NCBI RefSeq assembly: GCF_048548695.1
Contig: NZ_JBLYIF010000008.1
Reading direction: 5' to 3' (one strand)
DNA from: Neptuniibacter sp048548695
GTDB taxonomy: Bacteria; Pseudomonadota; Gammaproteobacteria; Pseudomonadales; Balneatricaceae
DNA length: 64,000 nucleotides
Positions 53,857 to 63,497 of this stretch are shown here, piece by piece; positions within the stretch are counted from its first letter, which is position 1, and each line of letters begins with the position of its first letter. The translations under genes were made by a program, and so were the position numbers. Below the pieces are notes generated by a model. It was given only the letters and a program-made list of their open reading frames with translations. It did not search any database and was not told the origin of the DNA.

Positions 53857-55287
53857 TTACACTGACTTTGGATATGCAGTCAGGGTGCTCTGAGTCATTT
53901 TCTGCACCATACGCACCACCTGACAGCTGTAACCGAATTCATTGTCATACCAAACATAGAGTACGCAACGCTTACCGTTAGCAATAGTCGCCAGCGCATC
54001 TACCACACCCGCCGCACGAGAGCCGACAAAATCAGTTGATACTGCTTCAGGAGAATTGCTGTAATCAATCTGCTTCTGCATCGGTCCAAACAAGGCCGCA
54101 TCGCGCAGGTAGCCATTCAGCTCATCCTTGTCAGTCTCTTTTTCCAGATTCAGGTTCAGGATTGCCATAGACACGTTTGGTGTGGGTACACGAATCGCAT
54201 TGCCCGTCAGCTTGCCTTCCATTGCTGGCAGCGCCTTCGACACCGCTTTCGCCGCACCGGTCTCGGTAATAACCATGTTCAGACCCGCCGCACGACCACG
54301 ACGATCACCCTTATGATAGTTATCGATCAGGTTCTGATCGTTGGTATACGCATGAACAGTCTCAACATGGCCATTTTCAATACCAAACTGGTCATAAACT
54401 GCTTTGAGTACTGGAGAGATAGCGTTGGTAGTACAGGATGCCGCAGACAGGATAGTGTCATCCACCGCGATATCCGCATCATTAACACCCATTACAATGT
54501 TTTTAACGCCTTTACCCGGTGCAGTCAGGACTACGCGGCTAACACCCTTGGATTTCAGATGCAGTGACAAGCCTGCTTCATCGCGCCACTTACCCGTATT
54601 GTCGATTACAACCGCATCATTAATACCGTAAGCCGTGTAATCAACCGTATCCGGAGCATCAGCAAAAATCACCTGAATCACATTGCCGTTGGCAGTGATG
54701 GTGTTGTTTTCTTCATCAATGGTGATAGTGCCTTTGAAAGAACCATGAACTGAATCACGACGCAGCAGGCTGGCACGTTTTTCCAAATCTTTAGCCGCAC
54801 TGCCTTTACGTACCACGATAGCCTTCAGGCGCAGCGACTTGCCGCCGCCGGTTTTTTCAATCATCAATCGAGCCAGCAAGCGGCCAATCCGACCGAAGCC
54901 GTACAGGACCACGTCAGTACCGCTTGCGGTTTCAGCACCAATGGCATCTGCCATTTCTGCCTTCAGGAAGGTTTCCAGATCAGCGGCACCCGCTTTAGCA
55001 AACTTAGCCGCCAGTTTACCAATATCCACATGCGCATTACGCACATCAAGTTTATCTACCGCCTGCAGCACGGGCAGAGTATCAACAACAGACAGTTCAT
55101 TGCCTTCAACCTGACGCACATAACGGTGGGCTTTCAGGATGTCGATCACAGAACGTTTATTCAGTACACGGCCGTATACAGAAGTCTCAACGTTCTTTGC
55201 ACGATTCAGGGATCCGATCAGCGGCACCATGGCTTCTGCCAGTGCTTCGCGTTCTTTCCAGTCTGTGAAAACTTGATCTTGGTTCAC
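53857..55287 (-). CDS. gap: Glyceraldehyde-3-phosphate dehydrogenase with N-terminal extension
   Basis: A 476-aa GAPDH. The Rossmann motif LYGFGRIGRLLARLM starts only near residue 130, so about 125 residues precede the usual enzyme, which normally has about 335. The catalytic Cys is in SAASCTTNAISP and the His is in HVETVHAYTNDQ. Extended GAPDHs of this sort occur in Pseudomonas (PA3001, from memory), also next to mfd. The start GTG 55287 is used since GGAG lies 6 bases upstream; a longer ORF to 55476 includes Pro/Gly-rich residues unlike the family. It may work in gluconeogenesis; NAD or NADP preference not determined. Confidence 0.9.
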   Translation of the reverse strand: MNQDQVFTDWKEREALAEAMVPLIGSLNRAKNVETSVYGRVLNKRSVIDILKAHRYVRQVEGNELSVVDTLPVLQAVDKLDVRNAHVDIGKLAAKFAKAGAADLETFLKAEMADAIGAETASGTDVVLYGFGRIGRLLARLMIEKTGGGKSLRLKAIVVRKGSAAKDLEKRASLLRRDSVHGSFKGTITIDEENNTITANGNVIQVIFADAPDTVDYTAYGINDAVVIDNTGKWRDEAGLSLHLKSKGVSRVVLTAPGKGVKNIVMGVNDADIAVDDTILSAASCTTNAISPVLKAVYDQFGIENGHVETVHAYTNDQNLIDNYHKGDRRGRAAGLNMVITETGAAKAVSKALPAMEGKLTGNAIRVPTPNVSMAILNLNLEKETDKDELNGYLRDAALFGPMQKQIDYSNSPEAVSTDFVGSRAAGVVDALATIANGKRCVLYVWYDNEFGYSCQVVRMVQKMTQSTLTAYPKSV

Positions 55288-55558
55288 AAGCAACTCCGAG
55301 TCATAAAGTAGTTTCAACTCCGGGAAACAAGACAGGTCAGGTGATGCCAAGGCGCCGCCCGGGTTGCAACTTAACTGCCGTAGCCGAAATGCTGCAGGTT
55401 TTGTCCCCAGGTTCTGAAAAAAATTTGGGCGCATTATGCTCTTTTCCATGCTTTTGAGCAAATGCAGAAAAGTCATAATAAAGCGCTATAGAAAACTGCG
55501 TTTTCAGGCTGGCTTGGTTACACTATGCCGCTGATTTACCGGGTCTGGAGTTAAGAGC
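55288..55558. other. Divergent region between gap and mfd
   Basis: 271 bp. No RNA gene or palindrome stands out. A TATTAT sequence is present for the gap side and TACACT for the mfd side, both without good -35 boxes. Confidence 0.35.
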
Positions 55559-58500
55559 TTGTTTCAACTGGATTATTCACTGCCAAGCGGCACCGCAGAT
55601 CGCAAATACCTCGGACAGGTTACTGGCGCCTCTCGAGGCCTCGCCATCAGCGAAGCGGCTTTGCGGCATAACAGCACCACTTTGGTTATCTGCAACGACA
55701 GCAGTGAAGCGCAACGCTTGCTGGATGAAATTCGCTTTTTCAGTGGCAACCAAATAGAGCTGCTGGCGTTCCCTGATTGGGAAACACTGCCCTACGACAC
55801 CTTCTCACCACATCAGGATATTATCTCCCAGCGCATTGCCACCCTGGCACGCCTGCCCAGTCTCAAACGTGGCATCCTGGTGGTTCCTGTCAGTACCCTC
55901 ATGCACCGGACTGCACCTGATGAGTTTATTGCCGGGCATTGCTTCAGTTTAAAAGCCGGCGGCCAGATTGACCCGCAACTGTTACGCAAGCAACTGAGTG
56001 ATGCCGGTTACCACAGCGTAGATACGGTGCTGGAACATGGCGAATATGCAGTACGGGGCTCGATTATTGACCTGTTTCCCAGCGGCTGCAGCCACCCATT
56101 TCGTATTGAACTGTTTGATGATGAAATCGAAACCCTGCGCACCTTTGACCCGGAGACCCAGCGTTCACTGGAACAGATCGACGCGATCGAGTTATTACCC
56201 GCCAAAGAGTTTCCGTTAGACAACAAAGCTATCCGTGACTTCAAAAGCCGCTGGCGGGAACAGTTTGATGTCGATTATCGTCAATGCCCAATCTACAACG
56301 ATATCAATGATGGCCTGGCCTCACCCGGCATAGAATACTACCTGCCCCTGTTCTTTGATGAGCTTACCACCCTGTTTAGCGCGCTCCCAGCTGACACTCA
56401 GCTAATCACCGATCATGATCTTGAAGCGGCCGCGCAACACTTTATGCAAGAGGTCGAGAGCCGTTATGAACAACGCCGCTTCGATGTTCGACACCCACTG
56501 CTACCACCCAGCAAACTATTTATGGGTGTTGATGAACTGTTCCAGAAAATCAAGCAACATCCCAGATTACAGCTACACCCGGAGACGCTGACAAGCAAAG
56601 CCGGCAGGGAGAACCTCCCCTGCCTGGTTCCGACTGACCTGACCGTTGACGCCAAGAAAAAACAACCTTTGGCAGCACTGCAAACCTTTCTCGCCGCACG
56701 GGATGGTCGGGTACTTTTCTGTGCTGAGTCTTCCGGAAGACGCGAAGCGTTATTGGAGCTGCTGGGTCGGCATCAGATCCATCCTACACCGGTTACTGAC
56801 TGGCAGGGGTTCTTAGCGCAGGATACCGCACTGGCTATCACAGAGTTCCCGCTGGAACGAGGGCTATCTCTGCCAGGGCAATTCTACCTGGTCACAGAAA
56901 CCCAGCTATTTGGCCATCAGGTCTTCCAGCGCCGCCGCCGCAGTCGTGAACAGGAGCAGAATGACCAAGTTATTCGCAACCTTTCCGAACTTAACGAAGG
57001 CGCGCCGGTAGTCCACCTTGAACATGGTGTCGGCCGTTACCTTGGCCTGCAAACCATTGATCTGGATGGTGAAACCAATGAGTTCCTCACCCTATCCTAT
57101 GCTGACGGTGCCAAATTATACGTGCCAGTCGCTTCACTGCACCTGATCAGTCGTTATAGCGGCAGCAGCCCGGATACTGCACCATTGCACCGTCTCGGCA
57201 CCGAGCAGTGGACAAAAGCCCGACAGAAAGCGGCGGAAAAAGCCCGTGATGCGGCAGCTGAGTTACTCGATATCTACGCCCGTCGTGCAGCGCGCCAAGG
57301 CTTCAGCTTCAGCTCCCCTGACGAAGACTATTCACAGTTTGCTGCCTCGTTTCCGTTTGAGGAGACGCCTGATCAGGCCGCAGCCATCGGCAACGTGATT
57401 CGTGACATGACTGCACAGCAGCCGATGGATCGTCTGGTCTGTGGTGATGTCGGATTCGGTAAGACAGAGGTAGCCATGCGGGCGGCATTTGTCGCGGTAC
57501 AAAGCGGCAAGCAAGTAGCCATTCTGGTCCCCACAACCCTATTGGCGCAACAGCACTACCAAAATTTTCAGGACCGCTTTGCCGACTGGCCGGTAACGGT
57601 CGAACTTATCTCACGTTTCCGTAGCGGCAAACAGCAGGAACAGATAATTTCGCGCCTTGAGTCCGGCCAGGTGGATATTATTGTCGGCACACACAAGCTA
57701 TTGCAGGGCGACATCCAGTTTAAAAACCTTGGTTTGGTGATTATCGACGAAGAGCACCGGTTCGGGGTTCAGCAAAAAGAACGCTTAAAATCACTGCGGG
57801 CTGAGGTGGATATACTGACTCTAACCGCTACGCCGATTCCCCGAACACTGAATATGGCCATGTCAGGTATTCGCGACCTGTCCATCATCGCCACTCCACC
57901 TGCCCGACGTTTATCGGTAAAAACCTTTATACGCCAGCACGACCCCAGCCTGCTGAAAGAAGCCATTTTGCGTGAGCTGTTAAGGGGCGGCCAGGTCTAT
58001 TACCTGCATAACGAAGTAAAAAGCATTGAACAATCGGCAGCAGAGCTGCGTGAGCTGGTACCTGAAGCCCGTATTGGCATCGGGCATGGCCAGATGCGTG
58101 AGCGAGAGCTGGAACAGGTGATGTCCGATTTCTATCACAAACGGTTCAATCTATTGCTTTGCACCACCATCATTGAAACCGGTATCGATGTCCCTAATGC
58201 CAACACCATTATTATCGACCGCGCCGATAAGTTTGGCCTGGCCCAACTGCATCAGCTACGCGGCCGGGTGGGACGCTCACATCACCAGGCATATGCATAC
58301 CTGCTAACACCCGATAGTCGTAACATGAGCAAAGATGCCCAAAAGCGACTTGAAGCGATTGAAGCCAGCCATGATCTGGGCGCAGGCTTCACCCTGGCGA
58401 CCCATGATATGGAGATCAGAGGCGCTGGTGAATTACTTGGCGAAGAACAGAGCGGCCAGATTCAAACCGTCGGTTTCAGCCTGTTTATGGAGATGCTGGA

Positions 58501-59002
58501 ACAGGCAATTGAAGCGATCAAACAGGGCAAAACGCCAAATATTGATAAACCGCTACATCAGGGCAGCGAAGTTAACCTGAGGGTATCAGCGCTGATTCCT
58601 GAGGATTACCTACCCGATGTCCATGCCCGGTTAATTATGTACAAACGGATTGCCAGCGCAGCATCCGATAAAGCCTTAAAAGAACTGCAAATCGAGATGA
58701 TCGACCGCTTTGGCCTGCTGCCTGAACCACTGAAACACCTATTCCGTATTACCGAATTAAAGCTGTGCGCAGAGAAACTCGGCGTGCGTAAGCTGGATGC
58801 CGGCACAGAAGCTGGCAGAGTGGAATTTGACAGCGAAACCCAGGTGGACCCACTGACATTAGTGAAAATGGTTCAAAATCAGCCGCAAATCTATAAACTG
58901 GATGGCGCGGACAAACTGCGTTTTAACCAGCAGATGGACACTGCGGAGCAACGCTTCCAGGCGGTGGAACATCTGCTGTCCCGACTGGCAGGACACCCTT
59001 GA
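55559..59002 (+). CDS. mfd: Transcription-repair coupling factor Mfd
   Basis: An 1147-aa DNA translocase that removes stalled RNA polymerase and recruits UvrA. N-terminal UvrB-like part (about 1-350), the polymerase-interacting CarD-like domain near 475-560 (APVVHLEHGVGRYLGLQTI), helicase motifs near 620-960 (GDVGFGKTEVAMRAA, IIDEEHRFGVQQKERLK, TLTATPIPRTLNMAMSGIRDLS, TTIIETGIDVPNANTIII), and the C-terminal TRCF domain. Length matches E. coli Mfd (1148). The start is TTG with GGAG eight bases upstream. Its last codon overlaps the csiV ATG. Confidence 0.98.
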   Translation: MFQLDYSLPSGTADRKYLGQVTGASRGLAISEAALRHNSTTLVICNDSSEAQRLLDEIRFFSGNQIELLAFPDWETLPYDTFSPHQDIISQRIATLARLPSLKRGILVVPVSTLMHRTAPDEFIAGHCFSLKAGGQIDPQLLRKQLSDAGYHSVDTVLEHGEYAVRGSIIDLFPSGCSHPFRIELFDDEIETLRTFDPETQRSLEQIDAIELLPAKEFPLDNKAIRDFKSRWREQFDVDYRQCPIYNDINDGLASPGIEYYLPLFFDELTTLFSALPADTQLITDHDLEAAAQHFMQEVESRYEQRRFDVRHPLLPPSKLFMGVDELFQKIKQHPRLQLHPETLTSKAGRENLPCLVPTDLTVDAKKKQPLAALQTFLAARDGRVLFCAESSGRREALLELLGRHQIHPTPVTDWQGFLAQDTALAITEFPLERGLSLPGQFYLVTETQLFGHQVFQRRRRSREQEQNDQVIRNLSELNEGAPVVHLEHGVGRYLGLQTIDLDGETNEFLTLSYADGAKLYVPVASLHLISRYSGSSPDTAPLHRLGTEQWTKARQKAAEKARDAAAELLDIYARRAARQGFSFSSPDEDYSQFAASFPFEETPDQAAAIGNVIRDMTAQQPMDRLVCGDVGFGKTEVAMRAAFVAVQSGKQVAILVPTTLLAQQHYQNFQDRFADWPVTVELISRFRSGKQQEQIISRLESGQVDIIVGTHKLLQGDIQFKNLGLVIIDEEHRFGVQQKERLKSLRAEVDILTLTATPIPRTLNMAMSGIRDLSIIATPPARRLSVKTFIRQHDPSLLKEAILRELLRGGQVYYLHNEVKSIEQSAAELRELVPEARIGIGHGQMRERELEQVMSDFYHKRFNLLLCTTIIETGIDVPNANTIIIDRADKFGLAQLHQLRGRVGRSHHQAYAYLLTPDSRNMSKDAQKRLEAIEASHDLGAGFTLATHDMEIRGAGELLGEEQSGQIQTVGFSLFMEMLEQAIEAIKQGKTPNIDKPLHQGSEVNLRVSALIPEDYLPDVHARLIMYKRIASAASDKALKELQIEMIDRFGLLPEPLKHLFRITELKLCAEKLGVRKLDAGTEAGRVEFDSETQVDPLTLVKMVQNQPQIYKLDGADKLRFNQQMDTAEQRFQAVEHLLSRLAGHP

Positions 59003-59670
59003 TGACAAAAATATACACACTACTGATCACTGTTCTCGCTCTGTCTGCCTCCCTGGCACACAGCCAGGAGCTGGATAACTGGTACAGTATCGAGATTATC
59101 ATTTTCAGCAATGAGGAGAGTGCAGCAGTGCAGGCCGAAACCTGGCCACTGCTACCCGAGCCGGCACAACGGGATGCAGTAAACCTGCAGCCTGCAGCAG
59201 TGGATGCCACACCCTACAGTTTAATGGCGGCAGAGAAGCTGACCCTAACGACTGCCAAAGCCCAACTGCAGCGCAGCGGCCAGTACCGCACCCTGTTGCA
59301 TACCGGTTGGATTCAGCCGGTGCAGCGCACTCAGAATCCGACACCGGTGCGGATCGTGGCGGGGAATATTCTCGACAATGGCCGCTATGAACTGGAAGGT
59401 TACCTCGGCATCGGGCGCGGCCAATACCTGCACGTTCGTCCTGATCTCTATCTGAATCGCATATTGAGCCCAGCTCAGGCTAACGCCTTGGAGCAAGCGC
59501 GCAGTGCTGAGCCTGTTGCCTCAGCAGCCGAACTCAACACCCTGCCCTTCAGCCTGCAGGAGGTACTGACCGTGCATATGGACCAACCCAGGCGGATGCG
59601 CTCAGGTGAAGTGCATTATATTGACCACCCGCTGTTTGGCATGGTGGTCAGTATTAACCCACTACAATAA
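59002..59670 (+). CDS. CsiV family protein (peptidoglycan-binding)
   Basis: A 222-aa protein with a signal peptide (MTKIYTLLITVLALSASLAHS) followed by the typical start QELDNWYSIEIIIFSN of the CsiV family (PF10972). In Acinetobacter-type work the name is linked to peptidoglycan binding and competence/envelope functions; here it is assigned by similarity only. The ATG shares one base with the mfd stop (TGATG). In Pseudomonas the same gene also follows mfd (from memory). Confidence 0.82.
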   Translation: MTKIYTLLITVLALSASLAHSQELDNWYSIEIIIFSNEESAAVQAETWPLLPEPAQRDAVNLQPAAVDATPYSLMAAEKLTLTTAKAQLQRSGQYRTLLHTGWIQPVQRTQNPTPVRIVAGNILDNGRYELEGYLGIGRGQYLHVRPDLYLNRILSPAQANALEQARSAEPVASAAELNTLPFSLQEVLTVHMDQPRRMRSGEVHYIDHPLFGMVVSINPLQ

Positions 59671-59697
59671 AAAAACACCGGCAAAGCCGGTGTTTTT
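59671..59697. terminator. Bidirectional terminator between csiV and the beta-propeller gene
   Basis: AAAAACACCGGC, AAA loop, GCCGGTGTTTTT. Perfect stem with A and T flanks, starting at the base after the csiV stop. Confidence 0.93.
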
Positions 59698-59712
59698 TTC
59701 ACTGCCTCGCTC

Positions 59713-60591
59713 CTACTCCAGCGGGATCAATAACAGCTTATCCTGTTTAAACAAGGGCACTAACAAGCGATTACGTTTGCTATCAATATCGATATCTGCA
59801 GGCGCATCTACATCCGTGATGACAACTTTACTCTGGCCCCCGGAGAACTCATAAATTGCCGAAGCACCCCAACTGGTGATCAGTAACCGCTGGTCACCCA
59901 GCCCCACCATGCCATCCAGCCCTTTTGCCAGATCTACCGGCTCAGCGAGTGGTTTCCCAGTTAAATCATATTTAAATACCTGGCCGCCACCGAAGGTCAC
60001 CAGGGTAATTCCGGCATCATCAGCCCAGATGCCGTTTGGACCACCAATGTTCGGCAAGGACATTAACTTACGGTAGGTTCGATCAGACCAAACCTGATAC
60101 ACCGCATCATTACCCGCAGGAGAAAAATCCGCCTTCACACCAGTATCTGTCACCAGCACAGAACCATCCGGCAGGGGCGTGATGCCATTCAGGAATGAGC
60201 TACCACTGATATTCACAGAGCCCAGAGAACCGCCCTCTGGTAGCTGAAAAATATGCACCTGATCAAGATCGGTCACAAACAGGCGCTTACCAATAATAGT
60301 CATGCCTTTTGGTGCATTAAGGATAACCCCATCGTTCTCACCGTCGATCCACTTCAGGTCAAGCACCGTACCATCAGGACTGAGCCTGGAAATGAAACCA
60401 TTGCGGTCCTTTTCTGCCGGGTGACCATTGATATTACTCACCAGAATCACATCTTCTGCAGCGTAATACTCTGCAGATTCCGGTGTAGCAAAGCCCACGT
60501 TTTTCACTTCAATGGTTGTATCAGCCAACACCGCAGTGTGAACCACACCACATGCTAGCGTCAGTGCAGAGAGTTTCATTGCATGTTTCAT
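59713..60591 (-). CDS. Secreted SMP-30/gluconolactonase-like beta-propeller protein
   Basis: A 292-aa protein. Signal peptide MKHAMKLSALTLACGVVHTAVLA at 1-23. The rest shows repeated blade-like segments with VSNINGHPAEKDRNGFISRLSPDGTVL, PKGMTIIGKRLFVTDLD, LNGITPLPDGSVLVTDTG and GPNGIWADDAGITLVTFGGG, a pattern like SMP-30/gluconolactonase or NHL propellers. The start 60591 has AAGGA seven bases upstream. It is the last gene of the psrA-nagZ operon. Substrate unknown; periplasmic location inferred. Confidence 0.78.
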   Translation of the reverse strand: MKHAMKLSALTLACGVVHTAVLADTTIEVKNVGFATPESAEYYAAEDVILVSNINGHPAEKDRNGFISRLSPDGTVLDLKWIDGENDGVILNAPKGMTIIGKRLFVTDLDQVHIFQLPEGGSLGSVNISGSSFLNGITPLPDGSVLVTDTGVKADFSPAGNDAVYQVWSDRTYRKLMSLPNIGGPNGIWADDAGITLVTFGGGQVFKYDLTGKPLAEPVDLAKGLDGMVGLGDQRLLITSWGASAIYEFSGGQSKVVITDVDAPADIDIDSKRNRLLVPLFKQDKLLLIPLE

Positions 60592-60601
60592 TGTCAGTTC
60601 C

Positions 60602-60886
60602 TTAAGACATAGCGTCATCCGATTTTAAATCCAACGCAGCCAGTCCGGTTACATCAGGCCTGGCACAAGGCTGCGCACCAGCAACACGAGCAAAGGCTTC
60701 TGCCTCTGGAGGAAAATAAACCTTCAGCTGACAGTGCAGTTGTCCATCCGATTCATGCCGCTGCCACAGAGCAACACCCTCCGTCGCCCTGTCACGGCAA
60801 AATACGGCGTAACCTGCCTGTAGCTGCTGCATAGCCTCATCAGCCAACCAGGCATCTCCCAGATTCAGGCAACACCAGTGTGGCAT
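60602..60886 (-). CDS. Hypothetical 94-aa protein
   Basis: Not recognised. It lies 3 bp after mscS and 10 bp before the beta-propeller gene, so it is translated as part of the operon. N-terminus MPHWCCLNLGDAWLADEAM; the middle (QAGYAVFCRDRATEGVALWQRHESDGQLHCQLKVYFPPEA) shows strand-like segments. No signal peptide or membrane segment. Confidence 0.65.
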   Translation of the reverse strand: MPHWCCLNLGDAWLADEAMQQLQAGYAVFCRDRATEGVALWQRHESDGQLHCQLKVYFPPEAEAFARVAGAQPCARPDVTGLAALDLKSDDAMS

Positions 60887-60889
60887 AGC

Positions 60890-61996
60890 TTAGGCTGGTG
60901 CCTCGGTAGGTTCTGGCATACTGGCCAAATGCAGTGTAGTGGTCGGGAAAGCAATTTCCGCGTTATGCTGCTCAATGATCGCCATTACCTTGACCATCAC
61001 ATCCTGCTTGATCGCATGAAAGGTCGCCCAGTCAGTGGTTTTGGTAAAAGTATAGATAAAGAAATCCAGCGAAGAAGGACCAAACCGATCTAAATTGACC
61101 ATCAGTATCAGGTTATGGTCAATAGCCTCATGCTCCGCCAACATCGCTTTCACAGCGTCCACAATACCTAGCACCTGGTCCGCATCATCGTATCGCACAC
61201 CGACATATTCGTAGATACGTCGATTGGTCATGCGCGACGGATTTTCCACTGAGATGCTGTTAAACGTGGAGTTAGGCACATAGAGCGGACGTTTATCAAA
61301 GGTACGAATCCGGGTCTGGCGCCAGCCAATCTCCTCGACCACCCCTTCGATATTTTTATCCGGCGAGCGAATCCAATCACCGACTTTGAATGGCCGGTCC
61401 AGATAGATCATCATGCCGCCGAAGAAATTGGCCAACAGGTCCTTGGCAGCAAAACCCACCGCAATCCCGCCGATACCACCAAATGCCAAAATTCCAGAAA
61501 TGCTGTAGCCGTAGCTCTGCATGACAATCAGCAACAGGATGATACCGATAATAATCCTGAACACCCGGCCCAGCGCGCTGACCGTAGTAGGATCCATTGG
61601 TTTGCTGACCATACCCGGCTCAACCAGGACCTCTTCCATGCGCCGTAAAAACCGCAAACACGCCCAGGCACCAATGATAATAAAGCTCAGTTTTGGTAGT
61701 GGGTTATCATCAGCCAGCACTTCAATGTCAAAATGCTGCTGCAAAATCTGCAGCAGGGCAAACCCGGCCAACAACCAGATATATCCCAGTAAAGGCGCAT
61801 TAATGGCATGCAGAACCAGATCGTCCCACAGCATACGGGTTTTAGTGGTTTGTTTAATTAACCGACTAAACACCGCGCGCAACACCACATCCAGCACCAC
61901 TGCGAGTCCAGACACCAGCACACAGAGTATTAACCAGGAAGACTCGGCCTGCTCAGGCAACAGTTTTGCCAGCCAGATTTGCAATAACTCAACCAC
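60890..61996 (-). CDS. MscS-family mechanosensitive ion channel
   Basis: A 368-aa channel. Three or four N-terminal membrane helices (about 25-45, 70-95, 105-125, 150-170) precede the pore-lining helix and MscS beta domain: GILAFGGIGGIAVGFAAKDLLANFFGGMMIYLDRPFKVGDWI near 175-215. The start GTG 61996 is preferred over TTG 62023 because GGAGG lies exactly six bases upstream. It overlaps the nagZ stop by 8 bp. It should release osmolytes under hypo-osmotic shock. Confidence 0.9.
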   Translation of the reverse strand: MVELLQIWLAKLLPEQAESSWLILCVLVSGLAVVLDVVLRAVFSRLIKQTTKTRMLWDDLVLHAINAPLLGYIWLLAGFALLQILQQHFDIEVLADDNPLPKLSFIIIGAWACLRFLRRMEEVLVEPGMVSKPMDPTTVSALGRVFRIIIGIILLLIVMQSYGYSISGILAFGGIGGIAVGFAAKDLLANFFGGMMIYLDRPFKVGDWIRSPDKNIEGVVEEIGWRQTRIRTFDKRPLYVPNSTFNSISVENPSRMTNRRIYEYVGVRYDDADQVLGIVDAVKAMLAEHEAIDHNLILMVNLDRFGPSSLDFFIYTFTKTTDWATFHAIKQDVMVKVMAIIEQHNAEIAFPTTTLHLASMPEPTEAPA

Positions 61997-63002
61997 TGCT
62001 TGCCTCCAGTAAACGGTCGGCAAGCAAACGCGCCTGCCCTAACCTATCAACATCAATCGTCCAGTCCCGACCTCGCAAACCTGCCACAGCAATCCCCGGC
62101 CGCGCACCCAGATTTCTCAGGTACTCCATCACTTCAAGTGATCCCTGACGGTCATTACAGCACAGCAGTACCTGACAACCCGCATCGACAGCCAGGGCAG
62201 ACCGTGCCTGGTAATCACCCGCACAATGGGCAGCTTTCATACTCAGGTCATCACTGAAAATAACGCCATGGAAATCCAATTGCCGTCGCAGAATTTTATT
62301 CAGCCAGAATTGGGAGTAACCGGCTGGCTGGTCATCACAGGATGGGTAAAGTACATGCGCCAGCATCATCGCTTCCAGCCCATTTTCAATGGCACTTTTA
62401 AACGGCGCGATATCCTTATGTAGCAGAGTCTCCAGGTCACGTTCATCTATCGCATCGGCCAGGTGAGTATCGGCACTCACCCAACCATGGCCGGGAAAAT
62501 GCTTACCTGTGGCGACCATCCCTGCATCAGCCATACCACGGATATAGGCACCGGATAAGGCTGTCACTGAAGCGACATCGTCCCCAAACGCGCGATCGGC
62601 AATGATCTCGTTGTGACCATAATCAATATCCAGCACTGGGGCAAAACTGATATCCACATCCAATTGCCGCAATTCAGCAGCCATGAGATAGCCAAGCTGT
62701 GAAGCCTCAGCTAAGGCAACATCCGGTGACCGCCGAAAGCCTGGCAGCAGAGTTTGTACTGCGGGTAGACGGGTAACCCCTTGCCTCAGGCGCTGCACTC
62801 GCCCCCCTTCCTGGTCAATACTGATCACCAGTTGCGGATTACAGGCACGAATCTGGGCTGTGAGTTGACTCACTTGCTCAGCATTTTCGGTATTACGGGC
62901 AAAAAGGATTACACCACTGATTTCAGGCTGAACCAGCAGTTGCTCTTCCTCGACCGTCAGGCTGGTGCCTTCCAGGTCGAGAAACAACGATGCATCAGGC
63001 AT
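61989..63002 (-). CDS. nagZ: Beta-N-acetylhexosaminidase NagZ
   Basis: A 337-aa GH3 enzyme, cytoplasmic, that removes GlcNAc from anhydromuropeptides during peptidoglycan recycling; its products influence AmpC induction in some species. Motifs: SIDQEGGRVQRL, ATGKHFPGHGWVSADTHL (His dyad loop, catalytic acid-base), and the nucleophile Asp in VIFSDDLSMKAA. It follows the YkuD enzyme by 12 bp and overlaps mscS. Confidence 0.96.
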   Translation of the reverse strand: MPDASLFLDLEGTSLTVEEEQLLVQPEISGVILFARNTENAEQVSQLTAQIRACNPQLVISIDQEGGRVQRLRQGVTRLPAVQTLLPGFRRSPDVALAEASQLGYLMAAELRQLDVDISFAPVLDIDYGHNEIIADRAFGDDVASVTALSGAYIRGMADAGMVATGKHFPGHGWVSADTHLADAIDERDLETLLHKDIAPFKSAIENGLEAMMLAHVLYPSCDDQPAGYSQFWLNKILRRQLDFHGVIFSDDLSMKAAHCAGDYQARSALAVDAGCQVLLCCNDRQGSLEVMEYLRNLGARPGIAVAGLRGRDWTIDVDRLGQARLLADRLLEASSG

Positions 63003-63014
63003 AGGAGAGTTCCG

Positions 63015-63497
63015 TTATTCTTGAATGTCCACCGCAGTTCCGACCGCGACCCTGTCAAAGAGTTCGAGGATAGCCTGATTGCGCATGCGAATACAGCCGT
63101 GGGATAAGGGTTTACCCATAGGCTCGGAGTCCGGCGTACCATGTATATAGATATATCGGCGCATACTGTCGACACTGCCCAAACGGTTAAAACCCGTTTC
63201 AGTGCCACATAACCAGAGAATACGGGTCAAAATCCAGTCCCGCTGAGGATGCATCAATGCCAATTCAGAAGAGTAAATTTCGCCGGTTGGCCGACGGCCG
63301 ACAAAGACACTGTTGATGGGTTGAGCATCACCAATTTTGGCGCGGATATAATGCCCACCACGCGGCGTACAGCCGCTACTTTCTCGCTCCCCGGCTCCAT
63401 TTAACGCAGTAGAAACCGGGTAGACCGCTAACTCATGGGAATCTTCCAGCAGCCGCAGCGTTTGCTGGCTGATTGAAACTTCAATTCGTTGTGTCAT
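63015..63497 (-). CDS. Cytoplasmic YkuD-family enzyme, probable ElsL-like L,D-carboxypeptidase
   Basis: A 160-aa single YkuD domain with the catalytic motif IYIHGTPDSEPMGKPLSHGCIRMRN near 115-140 (His and Cys). There is no signal peptide: the N-terminus is MTQRIEVSISQQTLRL, direct into the domain. L,D-transpeptidases normally act in the periplasm; a YkuD enzyme without export, next to the recycling enzyme NagZ, resembles the cytoplasmic L,D-carboxypeptidase ElsL described in Acinetobacter, which removes the terminal D-Ala from recycled tetrapeptides. Start ATG shares one base with the psrA stop (TGATG). The role is inferred from location and missing signal. Confidence 0.82.
   Translation of the reverse strand: MTQRIEVSISQQTLRLLEDSHELAVYPVSTALNGAGERESSGCTPRGGHYIRAKIGDAQPINSVFVGRRPTGEIYSSELALMHPQRDWILTRILWLCGTETGFNRLGSVDSMRRYIYIHGTPDSEPMGKPLSHGCIRMRNQAILELFDRVAVGTAVDIQE

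Noticed and set aside
55288..55476. 63-codon upstream extension of gap
   Set aside because: Pro/Gly/Ser-rich and unlike extended GAPDHs; GTG 55287 has a good ribosome-binding site.
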